A stretch of DNA of 58,578 nt, from positions 1-58,578 of IMG/VR virus record IMGVR_UViG_3300005528_000066. The stretch is one strand, 5' to 3'. The translations under genes and the position numbers were made by a program. Below are positions 13,645 through 22,264 of this stretch, one piece after another. The notes under the pieces are model-generated. The model had not been told where the DNA came from and did no database searches. It was given only the letters and a program-made list of their open reading frames with translations. Numbering within the stretch: position 1 is the first letter of the stretch; every line of letters begins with the position of its first letter. This DNA is from a virus.

Positions 13645-15159
13645 TTAATCTAGATTCACCACCCTCTTAGAAATGCTACTCTTCATTTCTTCCAGAGATT
13701 CAACAATATTATCAATGTTGATGTGGGTCATGGCTGGAATATTGAACTGATGCTTAGATGCTTCTACAACAAATCCCACCTTGGCTTTAATTGCCAAATC
13801 TTCCAATTCACGAATTGCATAATCCTCATCTAGTGCAAGAGTGTCAAAATCCAAATCATGCAGGATTTCTGTGGCTTCTTCACGAGCTACAGTCATGATT
13901 GGCAGATATTCATAGCACCTACCCTTAGAATAACCAATGCCCACCACCTTCATAGGATTGATGAGAACAAGAACAGACTGGTCACCACAGCCTACATAAT
14001 GGATTTCATCAGCTGTGAAATGCAAACCTGCATGTCCACAATCTGCTGTATTCCAATTACATTCCTCAGGAGGCATGTTAACCACCTTACCTACACGAAT
14101 GTCAAATGTACGTGTGTGAGCATCTGTGAACCTATTCTCTGCTCTATTAGGCAAATCAAGATAGAGCTCTGTCAGATTACCAATGTGTTCTCCTAGATCA
14201 TCTCTTTCATCAGTGATGTCATATTCTCCCTCACCATTACACACCTCACATACTTCTTCACTCTCATCACAATATTCACAGGTTTCGGTTTTAGTTACAT
14301 TGATATCATCTGCGTGAACCATTTTATATTCACCGTCTTTCAGATACACTTCATACTTATCTGGAGATTTCTTCCATACAGCCTTCACCTTATTGTAAGC
14401 ATTGCTGATGAATTGTACTAGTTCTGTAGATCCATGGAGTGTTACAACATTCCTAAGAGCAACAAAGAAGCCCTGTTTTGTAATCCTGAAGCTATTTTTA
14501 GTCAGGAAATCATACAAATCATTAGCAACCTCTGCTCTAGGATTCAAGCAACACCACATAAAGAACCTCTTAAGAGCTTGATATTCTTCATCTTCTACCA
14601 CTGCATCAACCAACGGTTGGTCATCTCTATATGCATCAATTTCTGTCACCACCTCAATAAACTTCTCAACCAGAAGCTGAGGCATAGTTCTACCTGTACC
14701 AGCTAGCTTTACAAAACTACCCTCTATTTCAAAATCAGGGAGTCCTCTAAGGACATCAATTCCTCTTTTGATAGCATTCATACGGGCTATTTCTGCTTCA
14801 ACTTTTCTTCTGTCATTAACCACCTCTGGCGCACCTATAAGATTGACTATTTCTGATTCTGTCCTTGCTACACGAACATCATTAAAATCATCGTTTGTAG
14901 CACCAGGTTTACTAACAATAGATCCATCATTAAGAACTACAGTGAGCACATCATTTACCAGTTTTACACTCTTGTAAGGCTTATCTGGAACTACAGAACC
15001 ATCAAACTTGATAGTGATGTTATCTGGAATCTTAGTTCCTTCGTTCGCATAGAGTTGTTTACGCAAAAGCTCATTCTTGATTCTCTGTTCTTCAACTTGC
15101 AATTCTTCCAATTCTTCTTTCTTTCTGGATTTAAACCAATTTAGGCTGAAAATTCCCAT
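13645..15159 (-). CDS. rIIB: rIIB-like protein
   Basis: 504 residues, longer than T4 rIIB. The N-terminus has a charged coiled coil (KKEELEELQVEEQRIKNEL) and then a small beta domain with TIKFDGSVVPDK. A zinc-like cluster CEYCDESEEVCEVC lies at about residues 295-308. The C-terminal half is acidic. Assignment is mainly from position directly behind an rIIA-type GHKL ATPase and from the N-terminal region; rIIA/rIIB pairs are known in crAss-like phages. In T4 they protect against exclusion by a resident prophage. Confidence 0.7.
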   Translation of the reverse strand: MGIFSLNWFKSRKKEELEELQVEEQRIKNELLRKQLYANEGTKIPDNITIKFDGSVVPDKPYKSVKLVNDVLTVVLNDGSIVSKPGATNDDFNDVRVARTESEIVNLIGAPEVVNDRRKVEAEIARMNAIKRGIDVLRGLPDFEIEGSFVKLAGTGRTMPQLLVEKFIEVVTEIDAYRDDQPLVDAVVEDEEYQALKRFFMWCCLNPRAEVANDLYDFLTKNSFRITKQGFFVALRNVVTLHGSTELVQFISNAYNKVKAVWKKSPDKYEVYLKDGEYKMVHADDINVTKTETCEYCDESEEVCEVCNGEGEYDITDERDDLGEHIGNLTELYLDLPNRAENRFTDAHTRTFDIRVGKVVNMPPEECNWNTADCGHAGLHFTADEIHYVGCGDQSVLVLINPMKVVGIGYSKGRCYEYLPIMTVAREEATEILHDLDFDTLALDEDYAIRELEDLAIKAKVGFVVEASKHQFNIPAMTHINIDNIVESLEEMKSSISKRVVNLD

Positions 15160-15185
15160 AGTTTTTGTTTTAAAATTTTAAAAAT

Positions 15186-15206
15186 GGGCTCCCATTACAG
15201 GAGCCC
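15186..15206 (-). terminator. Hairpin between rIIA and rIIB
   Basis: Stem GGGCTCC (15186-15192) with GGAGCCC (15200-15206), loop of 7. On the - strand it is followed by ATTTTTAAAATTTT. It probably causes partial termination between rIIA and rIIB. Confidence 0.7.
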
Positions 15207-15212
15207 TTGTAA

Positions 15213-17504
15213 TTAAGCTGTGATTTCTTCTACGTTTTCAATAGGAGCTAAATTGTCTTCATTTAGCTTTATGTTATAATTTTTCCAATCTATGCGCTGT
15301 TTGTAATATTTAAACAAATCTTTAGTGGCATCTAGCATTTTGTCTCTGCCATAACTCATACTGCTAAACATGGTTTCTAGAAATGGAAGTTTGTCAAAGA
15401 CAGCTTTCAGGCTTTTGAATGTAGAATAAATAGGCTCATCAAACAGCTCTTTACTTACAGCCACATCAACCATTGCTTCATATAAACTTTCCCCTGCATG
15501 ATGATAGTTCTTAGATTTATACTGTTGAACCTCATACATCTTTTCATATAAATCCACAGAGATGTTCTTCATGTTTTCTATTCTATAGAACACATGATGA
15601 TATTCTTCTATAAATTTACTTATTACAGCTGCAGTTACCATTCTGCGAAAAGCCTTATGTTCTCCTTTTACAAATTCTTCCATCTTAATCCAGTTATGTA
15701 GTTGAATGTCCTTTAGATTGTTAAGTTCTCTTTCTGAGAACACCATAAATCTCACCTTATTACCAAGTGGTTTGAACAGGGCATCCATTTTATTCATGTC
15801 CTCCTGTTTACCATAAACCATCAGATGGGGGAGTTTATGTGCATCTGCCATTTGTATCACCGTAGGTACCCACTTACAGTTTTTGCCATCCACCCATCTT
15901 TCGAGATTGTTGGCCATTTTACCTGTAACTTCTCCCTGTAGTTTAATACGCCTAGCTTTAGGACCACCTTTACCGTTGTTTGTCACCTTAACAGAGTTAC
16001 TCTTCTTAGTCTGGATGAATGCATCAGGAATCACCACATCATCAAGATTGATGAGTCTGGAAGTGATCATTTCCATGAACTTCTGAAAGTCTTGTATTTT
16101 CTTTCTCCACTCACTTTTTGGATGATTCTTCAGTTTAAGAAGGTTATAATAGTTGTCATAAGCACCACTACTTCCTTTTCTGAATAAAGGAATAAACTTT
16201 TCCTTTTTGACAAAATATACGCTCTTTCCATTATATAAACTGCGCATATAGTCTTTCATAAGAGTGCTAATCTTATCAGAATAGCAGTAGATTGGATCAT
16301 CAGAATTAATTCTGTGGATGTTCAGGTCATTCCATCTTGTACCATAGTTGTTAAACCTCTTATTGTACAAATGAAACTTAATCTTCCACTCCTGGAAAAT
16401 ATATTCCTTGAGAGACCACAGTTCACGCAGATTGAGGTTTTCCAAGTCCTTAATCTTTGGATCGATAAACTTAACAGTGGCGTATTTCTCCAGAGATTTA
16501 ACATTGGTTTTCTCCCTAAATATCTGAATATACCTTTCAGAATTACCATAATGATTGAAAATGGCCAAAGCATCTTCACCGTTTGTAACTGATTCATTGT
16601 ATTTCTCAATAAAATAGTTAGCAGCCAGCTTTAGCTTTTCCATAATCACTTGCTTAGCCTCTTCTGTATAACGCAGAGCTTCCCTGTTTGGTGTAGGAAA
16701 CAACCCATCTGTCAAACTAAACCTGAGAGCTACTGGCAGATAAATGGTGTCAATTCCCAGTTTGTTGAAATCAAGGGGATAGTAGACATTATCCAAACAG
16801 ATATGCATGTGGCTGTTTTCACAGAGGGGTGACCATTGGAAGTGGTCATGTCTAATGATGTTAAAATCACTAAATATGTCTGCACTTGGAACATCAAAGT
16901 ACACGCTCTCAAAATAGGCCAACTGTTCCTTTATTTTGCTGACAAAATTGTATTTATCACGCCAGGAAACAGGAATAATCACCTTTACACCATTGCGTTC
17001 TGTTGTAGGAGCTTCATAGAGAAGATCAATAGTGTTTGTGTCTTCTCCTTCATACATCATATACTTGCGCTCCATTCCATCTTTACGAGCAACAAAATAG
17101 AAACTGGATGAATAAGCAAGAGGAGCTTTGAAGCCCAAACCCATCATACCCAGCTCATTAGCTGAATTACGCTTTGTGCTCTTACCATATTTACTGATGA
17201 TGTTTCTAACATCGTCTGCATCCAAACCAATACCAAAATCTTCTACACAGAACTCATAATTGTCCTGCTTATTTGGTTTGAAACTAACAATGATTGGATC
17301 TGTGGTCCCAGCTCTTCTGTGACTATCCAGTGCATTAGATGCACACTCACGGATAGTGGAGCCTATAGCATCTGAATACAGATTCTTACTTAACATCTGC
17401 ATCAATATCTGAGCAGAATCTAAGTCAAGGGACATTCCAATTGAGTCTTGTGATGATTCTCCTTCCTGGAGAATGTTTGCTTCTTTTTGTTTTTCGAGTA
17501 TCAT
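15213..17504 (-). CDS. rIIA: rIIA-like GHKL ATPase
   Basis: 763 residues. The GHKL ATP fold is clear at the N-terminus: N box RECASNALDSHR (about 52-63), G1 box VEDFGIGLD (87-95), G2 box GMMGLGFKAPLAYS (119-132). The long remainder is helical and poorly conserved, as in T4 rIIA. It should be a cytoplasmic or membrane-associated protein acting with rIIB against exclusion systems. The leader AAAAACTAGAAAACATG is shared with the SSB-like gene at 20484-21353. Confidence 0.82.
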   Translation of the reverse strand: MILEKQKEANILQEGESSQDSIGMSLDLDSAQILMQMLSKNLYSDAIGSTIRECASNALDSHRRAGTTDPIIVSFKPNKQDNYEFCVEDFGIGLDADDVRNIISKYGKSTKRNSANELGMMGLGFKAPLAYSSSFYFVARKDGMERKYMMYEGEDTNTIDLLYEAPTTERNGVKVIIPVSWRDKYNFVSKIKEQLAYFESVYFDVPSADIFSDFNIIRHDHFQWSPLCENSHMHICLDNVYYPLDFNKLGIDTIYLPVALRFSLTDGLFPTPNREALRYTEEAKQVIMEKLKLAANYFIEKYNESVTNGEDALAIFNHYGNSERYIQIFREKTNVKSLEKYATVKFIDPKIKDLENLNLRELWSLKEYIFQEWKIKFHLYNKRFNNYGTRWNDLNIHRINSDDPIYCYSDKISTLMKDYMRSLYNGKSVYFVKKEKFIPLFRKGSSGAYDNYYNLLKLKNHPKSEWRKKIQDFQKFMEMITSRLINLDDVVIPDAFIQTKKSNSVKVTNNGKGGPKARRIKLQGEVTGKMANNLERWVDGKNCKWVPTVIQMADAHKLPHLMVYGKQEDMNKMDALFKPLGNKVRFMVFSERELNNLKDIQLHNWIKMEEFVKGEHKAFRRMVTAAVISKFIEEYHHVFYRIENMKNISVDLYEKMYEVQQYKSKNYHHAGESLYEAMVDVAVSKELFDEPIYSTFKSLKAVFDKLPFLETMFSSMSYGRDKMLDATKDLFKYYKQRIDWKNYNIKLNEDNLAPIENVEEITA

Positions 17505-17509
17505 GTTTT

Positions 17510-17833
17510 CTAGTTTTTAATCATTCCTCTGTTAATCAATATGTGTTTTGCTTTTTCATATGTTTCTTTTTCTTCTATATCAGAAAACACAGGCTCTTGT
17601 ATTTTTGCCACTCTGAACCTATGTGTTTGCTGAACATATGATTTCCATATTTTTATAGGTTTTCTAGGGTCTTTATTTTGACATTCGTCATTATAAACGA
17701 CAGCTCTGGGTGTAATAAACTGGACAGTGTTTCTTCCATATCCTACAAACCATCCAAAATTTAGAAAACTACCAGATTCAGCTACAAGAATAGGGTCTCC
17801 TATTTCTAATTTGTCTACGTAAGTGAATTGCAT
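17510..17833 (-). CDS. Hypothetical protein
   Basis: 107 residues. It starts with a probable small beta barrel: DKLEIGDPILVAESGSF, FVGYGRNTVQFITPRAVVYN. The C-terminal part is charged and helical. It lies between UDG and rIIA. No family recognised. Confidence 0.6.
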   Translation of the reverse strand: MQFTYVDKLEIGDPILVAESGSFLNFGWFVGYGRNTVQFITPRAVVYNDECQNKDPRKPIKIWKSYVQQTHRFRVAKIQEPVFSDIEEKETYEKAKHILINRGMIKN

Positions 17834-17842
17834 AATAATTGT

Positions 17843-18559
17843 TTAAAATGGCACATCATAGAGCCACATGATTTCTTGATTATTGTTGTCTTTGATTATC
17901 TTATTAACCTTACCAAACACGCCTTCTGTATCCCAATCTGTATTCTTATAACTAGCTGATGCTGGATGTGTAACAGCAAATGTCCATGTGAATGGATTTA
18001 CATATTTCTTATACCTAGCAGCATCCTTACCCAAGAATATAACTGGTACACCTGTAGTGTCTAGCACTTCTTCTAACAGATATTTGGTGAATGGTTCCCA
18101 AATATCAATATGTGAGCCTGCTTTATTTGCTTCTGTTGTAAGAGCAGCGTTTACCATCAATACACCCTGTTTTGCCAGATAACTGACATCTGGAGTTTTC
18201 TCATATTTGAGATTGAGCCCATTGTGGAGCTCTGTCTCAATACCTTGATAAAACTTCTCCAGAGAAGGTTGTAATCTACCTGTAGATGTACAGCCCATCA
18301 ATAAACCGTCTGCTACAGGCTGTCCGTTATAAAATGTGTGATAGGGACACATACCCATCAATACCACCTTTAAATCATCAAAAGAGGTTTCCTTGAAACA
18401 TCTATATGTAACAGAAGAAGAGGGGGCTATCTTCTTCCCCCTCTTACTTTCTGCTTTGAGAAATTTATAGATGTTATCACATTCCTCGCTCTCAATGAAA
18501 GGTTTCATCTTTGCATGCCAGCTCTCGTGAAACTGATCTTTAAAGTTCTCCCAAATCAT
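17843..18559 (-). CDS. ung: Uracil-DNA glycosylase family protein with altered catalytic motif
   Basis: 238 residues, the normal family 1 length. Motif A reads LMGMCPYHTF (67-76): the Pro-Tyr-His is kept but the water-activating Asp of the usual GQDPYH is Cys71. The pocket Asn is in LMVNAALT (N137), and the closing loop is THPASAS (H198-P199) in place of HPSPLS. It may be a uracil-binding protein with low activity, or a replication accessory factor like poxvirus D4. UDG homologues are a standard part of crAss-like replication modules. The stop is one base from the next upstream gene. Confidence 0.85.
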   Translation of the reverse strand: MIWENFKDQFHESWHAKMKPFIESEECDNIYKFLKAESKRGKKIAPSSSVTYRCFKETSFDDLKVVLMGMCPYHTFYNGQPVADGLLMGCTSTGRLQPSLEKFYQGIETELHNGLNLKYEKTPDVSYLAKQGVLMVNAALTTEANKAGSHIDIWEPFTKYLLEEVLDTTGVPVIFLGKDAARYKKYVNPFTWTFAVTHPASASYKNTDWDTEGVFGKVNKIIKDNNNQEIMWLYDVPF

Positions 18560-18560
18560 A

Positions 18561-19400
18561 TTAAAATTCCATTGATAGTTGTCTAAATGCTTCTATTTCT
18601 TCTGCTGTATCTCCTCCAGCTGCCATAATTCGCATAGTTCGAAACATAGAAGAATCTTCAATCACCTCTGCTTCCACTGTAGGAACAAACAATCCAGCTT
18701 CATTCACAAAGAAATTGTGAGCTTTCATGTGATCACTAATCCAGAATCTAGGATGAGTTTCCCTCATGGTTTGTGTAGTGAACTGATAAAGTTCCCACAA
18801 GCTACCTGGAGCTCCGTAATCATATGTTGGATCAGTGAGTTCTTTAGCAATTTGATTCACCTGCATAGAGCTAATTAGGCTTTCCTCAAGCATCAATCTA
18901 CCCACCAATTCAGCCTGAGCACGTTTGTTGAGCCCAATTTGTTTCATTGACTCACGCTCTGTTTGCATTTTCTGGAATGTGTCACCAGCTTGCTTGATAT
19001 ATTCTGTAATGGCAGTTGGTGTAAATTCTTGCACCTCACCCATATGTTTCCTCTTGAATGAGCCCATGTCACCATGTACAGCACCATTCTGACAAATGAA
19101 TATACGTGCACCAATGGCAAACTTCAAGCTCAATGTTTTATTGTAGCTATTCTGCCAGCCAATCTGTAGCTGCATTTCTTTATCTGCTACATTGCTAATT
19201 GTGAAATTACCATTTGCTACCAATCCCTCAGGAGAAGCTGAATAGAGTTCTTTGTCCAATGTAAATCCTGCTCCATGTATAGACTCAAGGGTGAGATCTA
19301 TAAGTTGCTGATGGCTAATTGGTTTGTATGTACGAGTTTCTGCTGGAATCTCAGCATTCAACAACACTTGTTTGGTTGTTGTGTAAGTTGCTACCTTCAT
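18561..19400 (-). CDS. DUF932-like conserved phage protein
   Basis: 279 residues. FICQNGAVHGDMGSFKRKHM (about residues 101-120) is the C-x-NG mark of DUF932-type 'phage/plasmid-like' proteins, and the later PGSLWELYQFTTQTMRE fits the same family. The biochemical role of this family is unknown; it is often linked to replication or recombination genes. Here it lies between primase and UDG. Confidence 0.65.
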   Translation of the reverse strand: MKVATYTTTKQVLLNAEIPAETRTYKPISHQQLIDLTLESIHGAGFTLDKELYSASPEGLVANGNFTISNVADKEMQLQIGWQNSYNKTLSLKFAIGARIFICQNGAVHGDMGSFKRKHMGEVQEFTPTAITEYIKQAGDTFQKMQTERESMKQIGLNKRAQAELVGRLMLEESLISSMQVNQIAKELTDPTYDYGAPGSLWELYQFTTQTMRETHPRFWISDHMKAHNFFVNEAGLFVPTVEAEVIEDSSMFRTMRIMAAGGDTAEEIEAFRQLSMEF

Positions 19401-19410
19401 AAATTTGGTT

Positions 19411-20415
19411 TTAATTTTCTATTATACCTTTCTGTTTCAAATAAGACTCAATTGTCTCTAGTCCGTGGGCTTTCGCTAAATCAGCCCAATCCTTAATTCC
19501 TTCCTTCAGATACTTACGTGGGACGTTAGCATATTCAAAATCAAACAGTTTTGTAATCTGTTGACTATTCTGAACGCCTGTAACATCTGAATCAAAACTC
19601 AGGATTTGTATGTCAGAATTATCTTTTAGATATTGTACATTTTCTTGTGAAAAACATCCAATACCCTCATTTTGTACAGCACAACTGCATGGGAATATCT
19701 TTTTCATCACCATGTAGTCTTTCTTACTCTTGTTAATGAATGCCATTCTGCAATGCTGTATGTCTTCTTTACCATCCATTGCTGTAATAGGTACATTGTT
19801 TGGAACCCATTTGCTCTTCTTATCTGCAAACGGTCTGTAGATTTTCCAATGTCCATCATACAGGTAACCAAACACAAGCTCGTCATCATTTATATAGAAT
19901 AGATTCTTGTTTAGGTACACCTTCTTTACAGCATAAACATTATTGGCTCTTAGATCATCTGAGCTTTGGTGATAACCATTCCAATATTCAAGTTCTCTAT
20001 TTGTGAACTTTCTTGTTACCACCTGAATCAGGGAGTTGCGTTTGGTTATTTCAGGCTGCTTATAGGTAGATGTTATCTTCTTGTATTCCTCTGTAGGTTT
20101 ACCAGAAGCTAGTCCCAAACCAAAATCCCTATCAATGAGCTTCAGCGCATCATAATGTGGTATATTGAATAGGTCTTCAACGAATTGAAAACAATCACCA
20201 CGCTTATTTGTATCAGCAAAGTCTATATAACTTATATATCCTTTGCGATTACCAATAACAAAAGATGGATTTCTTTCCTGTCTAAATGGAGATAATGTAA
20301 CCTGATTCAGCTTCCACGATCTGTCTGGCATATAAAACCTAAAGATGTCATAATCACTGATTTTATCCAGGATGGACTCTTTAGTTAGCTGTACTTTCTT
20401 TGCACCCTTTATCAT
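19411..20415 (-). CDS. DnaG-type primase with degenerate zinc finger
   Basis: 334 residues from ATG 20415; the longer in-frame start at 20478 runs through the terminator at 20431-20458. The N-terminal CHC2-like region is recognisable (TLSPFRQERNPSF, then DFADTNKRGDCFQFVEDL) but nearly all zinc Cys are lost. The Toprim part includes NEGIGCF and ILSFDSDVTGVQNSQQ, giving the D-x-D metal site. It should make RNA primers for the phage polymerase. A -7 box TATATTTG lies 5 bases before the ATG, so the message may be nearly leaderless. Confidence 0.82.
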   Translation of the reverse strand: MIKGAKKVQLTKESILDKISDYDIFRFYMPDRSWKLNQVTLSPFRQERNPSFVIGNRKGYISYIDFADTNKRGDCFQFVEDLFNIPHYDALKLIDRDFGLGLASGKPTEEYKKITSTYKQPEITKRNSLIQVVTRKFTNRELEYWNGYHQSSDDLRANNVYAVKKVYLNKNLFYINDDELVFGYLYDGHWKIYRPFADKKSKWVPNNVPITAMDGKEDIQHCRMAFINKSKKDYMVMKKIFPCSCAVQNEGIGCFSQENVQYLKDNSDIQILSFDSDVTGVQNSQQITKLFDFEYANVPRKYLKEGIKDWADLAKAHGLETIESYLKQKGIIEN

Positions 20416-20420
20416 AGTTA

Positions 20421-20428
20421 CAAATATA
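20421..20428 (-). promoter_or_regulatory. Possible -7 box for the primase gene
   Basis: TATATTTG on the - strand matches TAnnTTTG. No TTTG is seen 19-21 bases upstream because the terminator hairpin lies there. Without the -33 element it may be weak or fortuitous. Confidence 0.35.
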
Positions 20429-20430
20429 AA

Positions 20431-20458
20431 ACACCCCAACCATTTCTGGAAGGGGTGT
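20431..20458 (-). terminator. Intrinsic terminator behind the SSB-like gene
   Basis: Stem ACACCCC (20431-20437) with GGGGTGT (20452-20458), loop of 14. On the - strand it is followed by TTTATATTTG. It separates the SSB-like gene from primase. Confidence 0.75.
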
Positions 20459-20483
20459 CTATTTTTTCTACTAATCAAATTGA

Positions 20484-21353
20484 TTAATAATCAGCACCAT
20501 CTTCAGAGATGACAGCATCAGATGCTACCAAATCATCTCCTTCGTTATAGTCTTTCAGGTCCTTAAGAACATAGAAGTCTTTACATCCATATTCTCCAGT
20601 GACATTGAGCACAAACCTTTCGTGAGGCTTGAGATCAGTGCTTTTCTTAGCACGAAGACCATTAATGGTTGTAGGATTGCTGAAGTCAATCAATCTAAAT
20701 TGCTTCAAATTGTATGCAGGGAGGAATGCTTTATTGTATACACCCTGATATTGCTTGGTTTCTTCATCCCTGATTACAGTTTTCACTGTAGCAAGGGCTA
20801 CTACAGATGTAGAGAATTCACCACCAACTTGTTCTTTGATAGCTTTTACATTTCCTTTCATCAGAGATTTCCACTCAAGCTGGAGAGTGGTTTCTGCTTC
20901 ACGGTAGTCAAGATTACCCAACCATGTGCGCATGAAGTTGTAGAGTTCTTCCTCACCAACAAATGCTACACGATAGTCACGCTTAGTGAACCATTGAGGA
21001 AGATTGTTTGGATCATCACTCCAGGAACAAACACCAACATTGTTGATATATTGTTTCTTTGTACCATCCTTATTAACCTTTTCTTTGTTCTCAAGGAAGA
21101 ATGTCACCTTGAATTTGTCCTTGTTCTTCACCTCTTCAAGCCAGAAATCTACACGAAGTGTGGTTTTGTCATCTTGACTAGTACCAAGATACTCTGTAGC
21201 TCTGCTGTCTTCTTTGAGATCCATACCAAGGGTCTCTTTGTACTCTTCAATAGAAGGATTTACAGCGATTACATTTGCCTCAAATAATCCCACTTTTTTG
21301 GAATACTCTGTCTGTTGTACTTGTTCTCTCTTTTTTCCGCCAATGTTTGACAT
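20484..21353 (-). CDS. Conserved phage protein, candidate single-stranded DNA-binding protein
   Basis: 289 residues. The N-terminus is MSNIGGKKREQVQQ; the middle is beta-rich (TTLRVDFWLEEV, FKVTFFLENKEK), followed by QWFTKRDYRVAFVGEEEL. The C-terminus is strongly acidic with an aromatic end (EGDDLVASDAVISEDGADY), as in phage SSBs that contact replication partners. It lies between primase and a recombination-type ATPase, has its own terminator, and uses the same leader as rIIA. The SSB role is inferred from tail, length and context. Confidence 0.6.
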   Translation of the reverse strand: MSNIGGKKREQVQQTEYSKKVGLFEANVIAVNPSIEEYKETLGMDLKEDSRATEYLGTSQDDKTTLRVDFWLEEVKNKDKFKVTFFLENKEKVNKDGTKKQYINNVGVCSWSDDPNNLPQWFTKRDYRVAFVGEEELYNFMRTWLGNLDYREAETTLQLEWKSLMKGNVKAIKEQVGGEFSTSVVALATVKTVIRDEETKQYQGVYNKAFLPAYNLKQFRLIDFSNPTTINGLRAKKSTDLKPHERFVLNVTGEYGCKDFYVLKDLKDYNEGDDLVASDAVISEDGADY

Positions 21354-21374
21354 GTTTTCTAGTTTTTATTGTTA

Positions 21375-22046
21375 TTAATTATAATACTCATCGATTTTCT
21401 TGCATACATAATCCAAGTTGTTTGGTATTTTGATTTCATCAAACATACCATCTGGACTCTTTGCAGGAAGTTTCTTAAATCTGTTGGTAACGAAATAATA
21501 ATTAGTAGAGCCATCTTTGTTCTCTTCTACATGTGTATATAAACACACAGTGAGCAAACCTTCAAGCAGCACCTGATTATCAATCAGCTTACCTGCTGTC
21601 TTAATCTTATATCCTACAATATCACCACCATCTTCAATAGTTTCAGGATGTGAGAAGTAGAACACTTTGATGTCATCACGAAGCTTACGAGCTTCTCTCA
21701 TAAGTTCCACCATATCTTTAGCCATCAAGCTGAACTTGGTATAGCCCACCTCTGTAGCTTTAGATACAATGTTAAATCCCATGATGTAATTGCTGTCCTC
21801 GATAACAATGTTCTTGATGTGAGGAGCTTTGTCAGAAATAGTCCTAAGAAGTCTGGTGATTTCATTAGCATCATCCACCTCCTTGTAATTACGCTTTTCA
21901 GCGTTATAGAGCTTTTCTGATCCCTTGAACGGAAGTTCTTTCTTTGCTACATTGATAATGTACGTTTCTTCTGGGTTCAAATGTTTGATTGATGTGGATT
22001 TGCCAGTACCTGTAGCACCAACAATCCCGATTAATTTGCTTGCCAT
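21375..22046 (-). CDS. P-loop ATPase (AAA_24/Sak4-like)
   Basis: 223 residues. Walker A is GIVGATGTGKST (about residues 7-18), Walker B lies in IKNIVIEDSNYIM (about 77-89), and FYFSHPE is a sensor-like strand. This size and layout match RecA-like phage ATPases such as Sak4, which help single-strand annealing. It is next to the SSB candidate, a common pairing for such ATPases. Confidence 0.72.
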   Translation of the reverse strand: MASKLIGIVGATGTGKSTSIKHLNPEETYIINVAKKELPFKGSEKLYNAEKRNYKEVDDANEITRLLRTISDKAPHIKNIVIEDSNYIMGFNIVSKATEVGYTKFSLMAKDMVELMREARKLRDDIKVFYFSHPETIEDGGDIVGYKIKTAGKLIDNQVLLEGLLTVCLYTHVEENKDGSTNYYFVTNRFKKLPAKSPDGMFDEIKIPNNLDYVCKKIDEYYN

Positions 22047-22060
22047 GTTTAAATTAGTAT

Positions 22061-22264
22061 TTAGTTAGTTTGTGAAGATACACCAAGTTCTTCAGATTTC
22101 AAAATAATTTTAGTATTCATATTACCATAATTATTCTTTGCATCTATGTAATATCTTTCAGCTTTTTCCCTATCAAAACTTCCGATGATATACCTACCAT
22201 CTACATAAACAGAATACCATGGACCTTCTGCAATTCTGTATTCCTGAACAAGTTCTATTTTCAT
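22061..22264 (-). CDS. Hypothetical protein
   Basis: 67 residues. PWYSVYVDGRYIIGSFDREKAE looks like a short beta hairpin followed by a helix, a common accessory fold. It overlaps the upstream helicase gene by 4 bases. No family recognised. Confidence 0.6.
   Translation of the reverse strand: MKIELVQEYRIAEGPWYSVYVDGRYIIGSFDREKAERYYIDAKNNYGNMNTKIILKSEELGVSSQTN

Noticed and set aside
20416-20478. Longer N-terminus for the primase gene
   Set aside because: It would translate through the terminator hairpin of the upstream gene and adds no conserved sequence.
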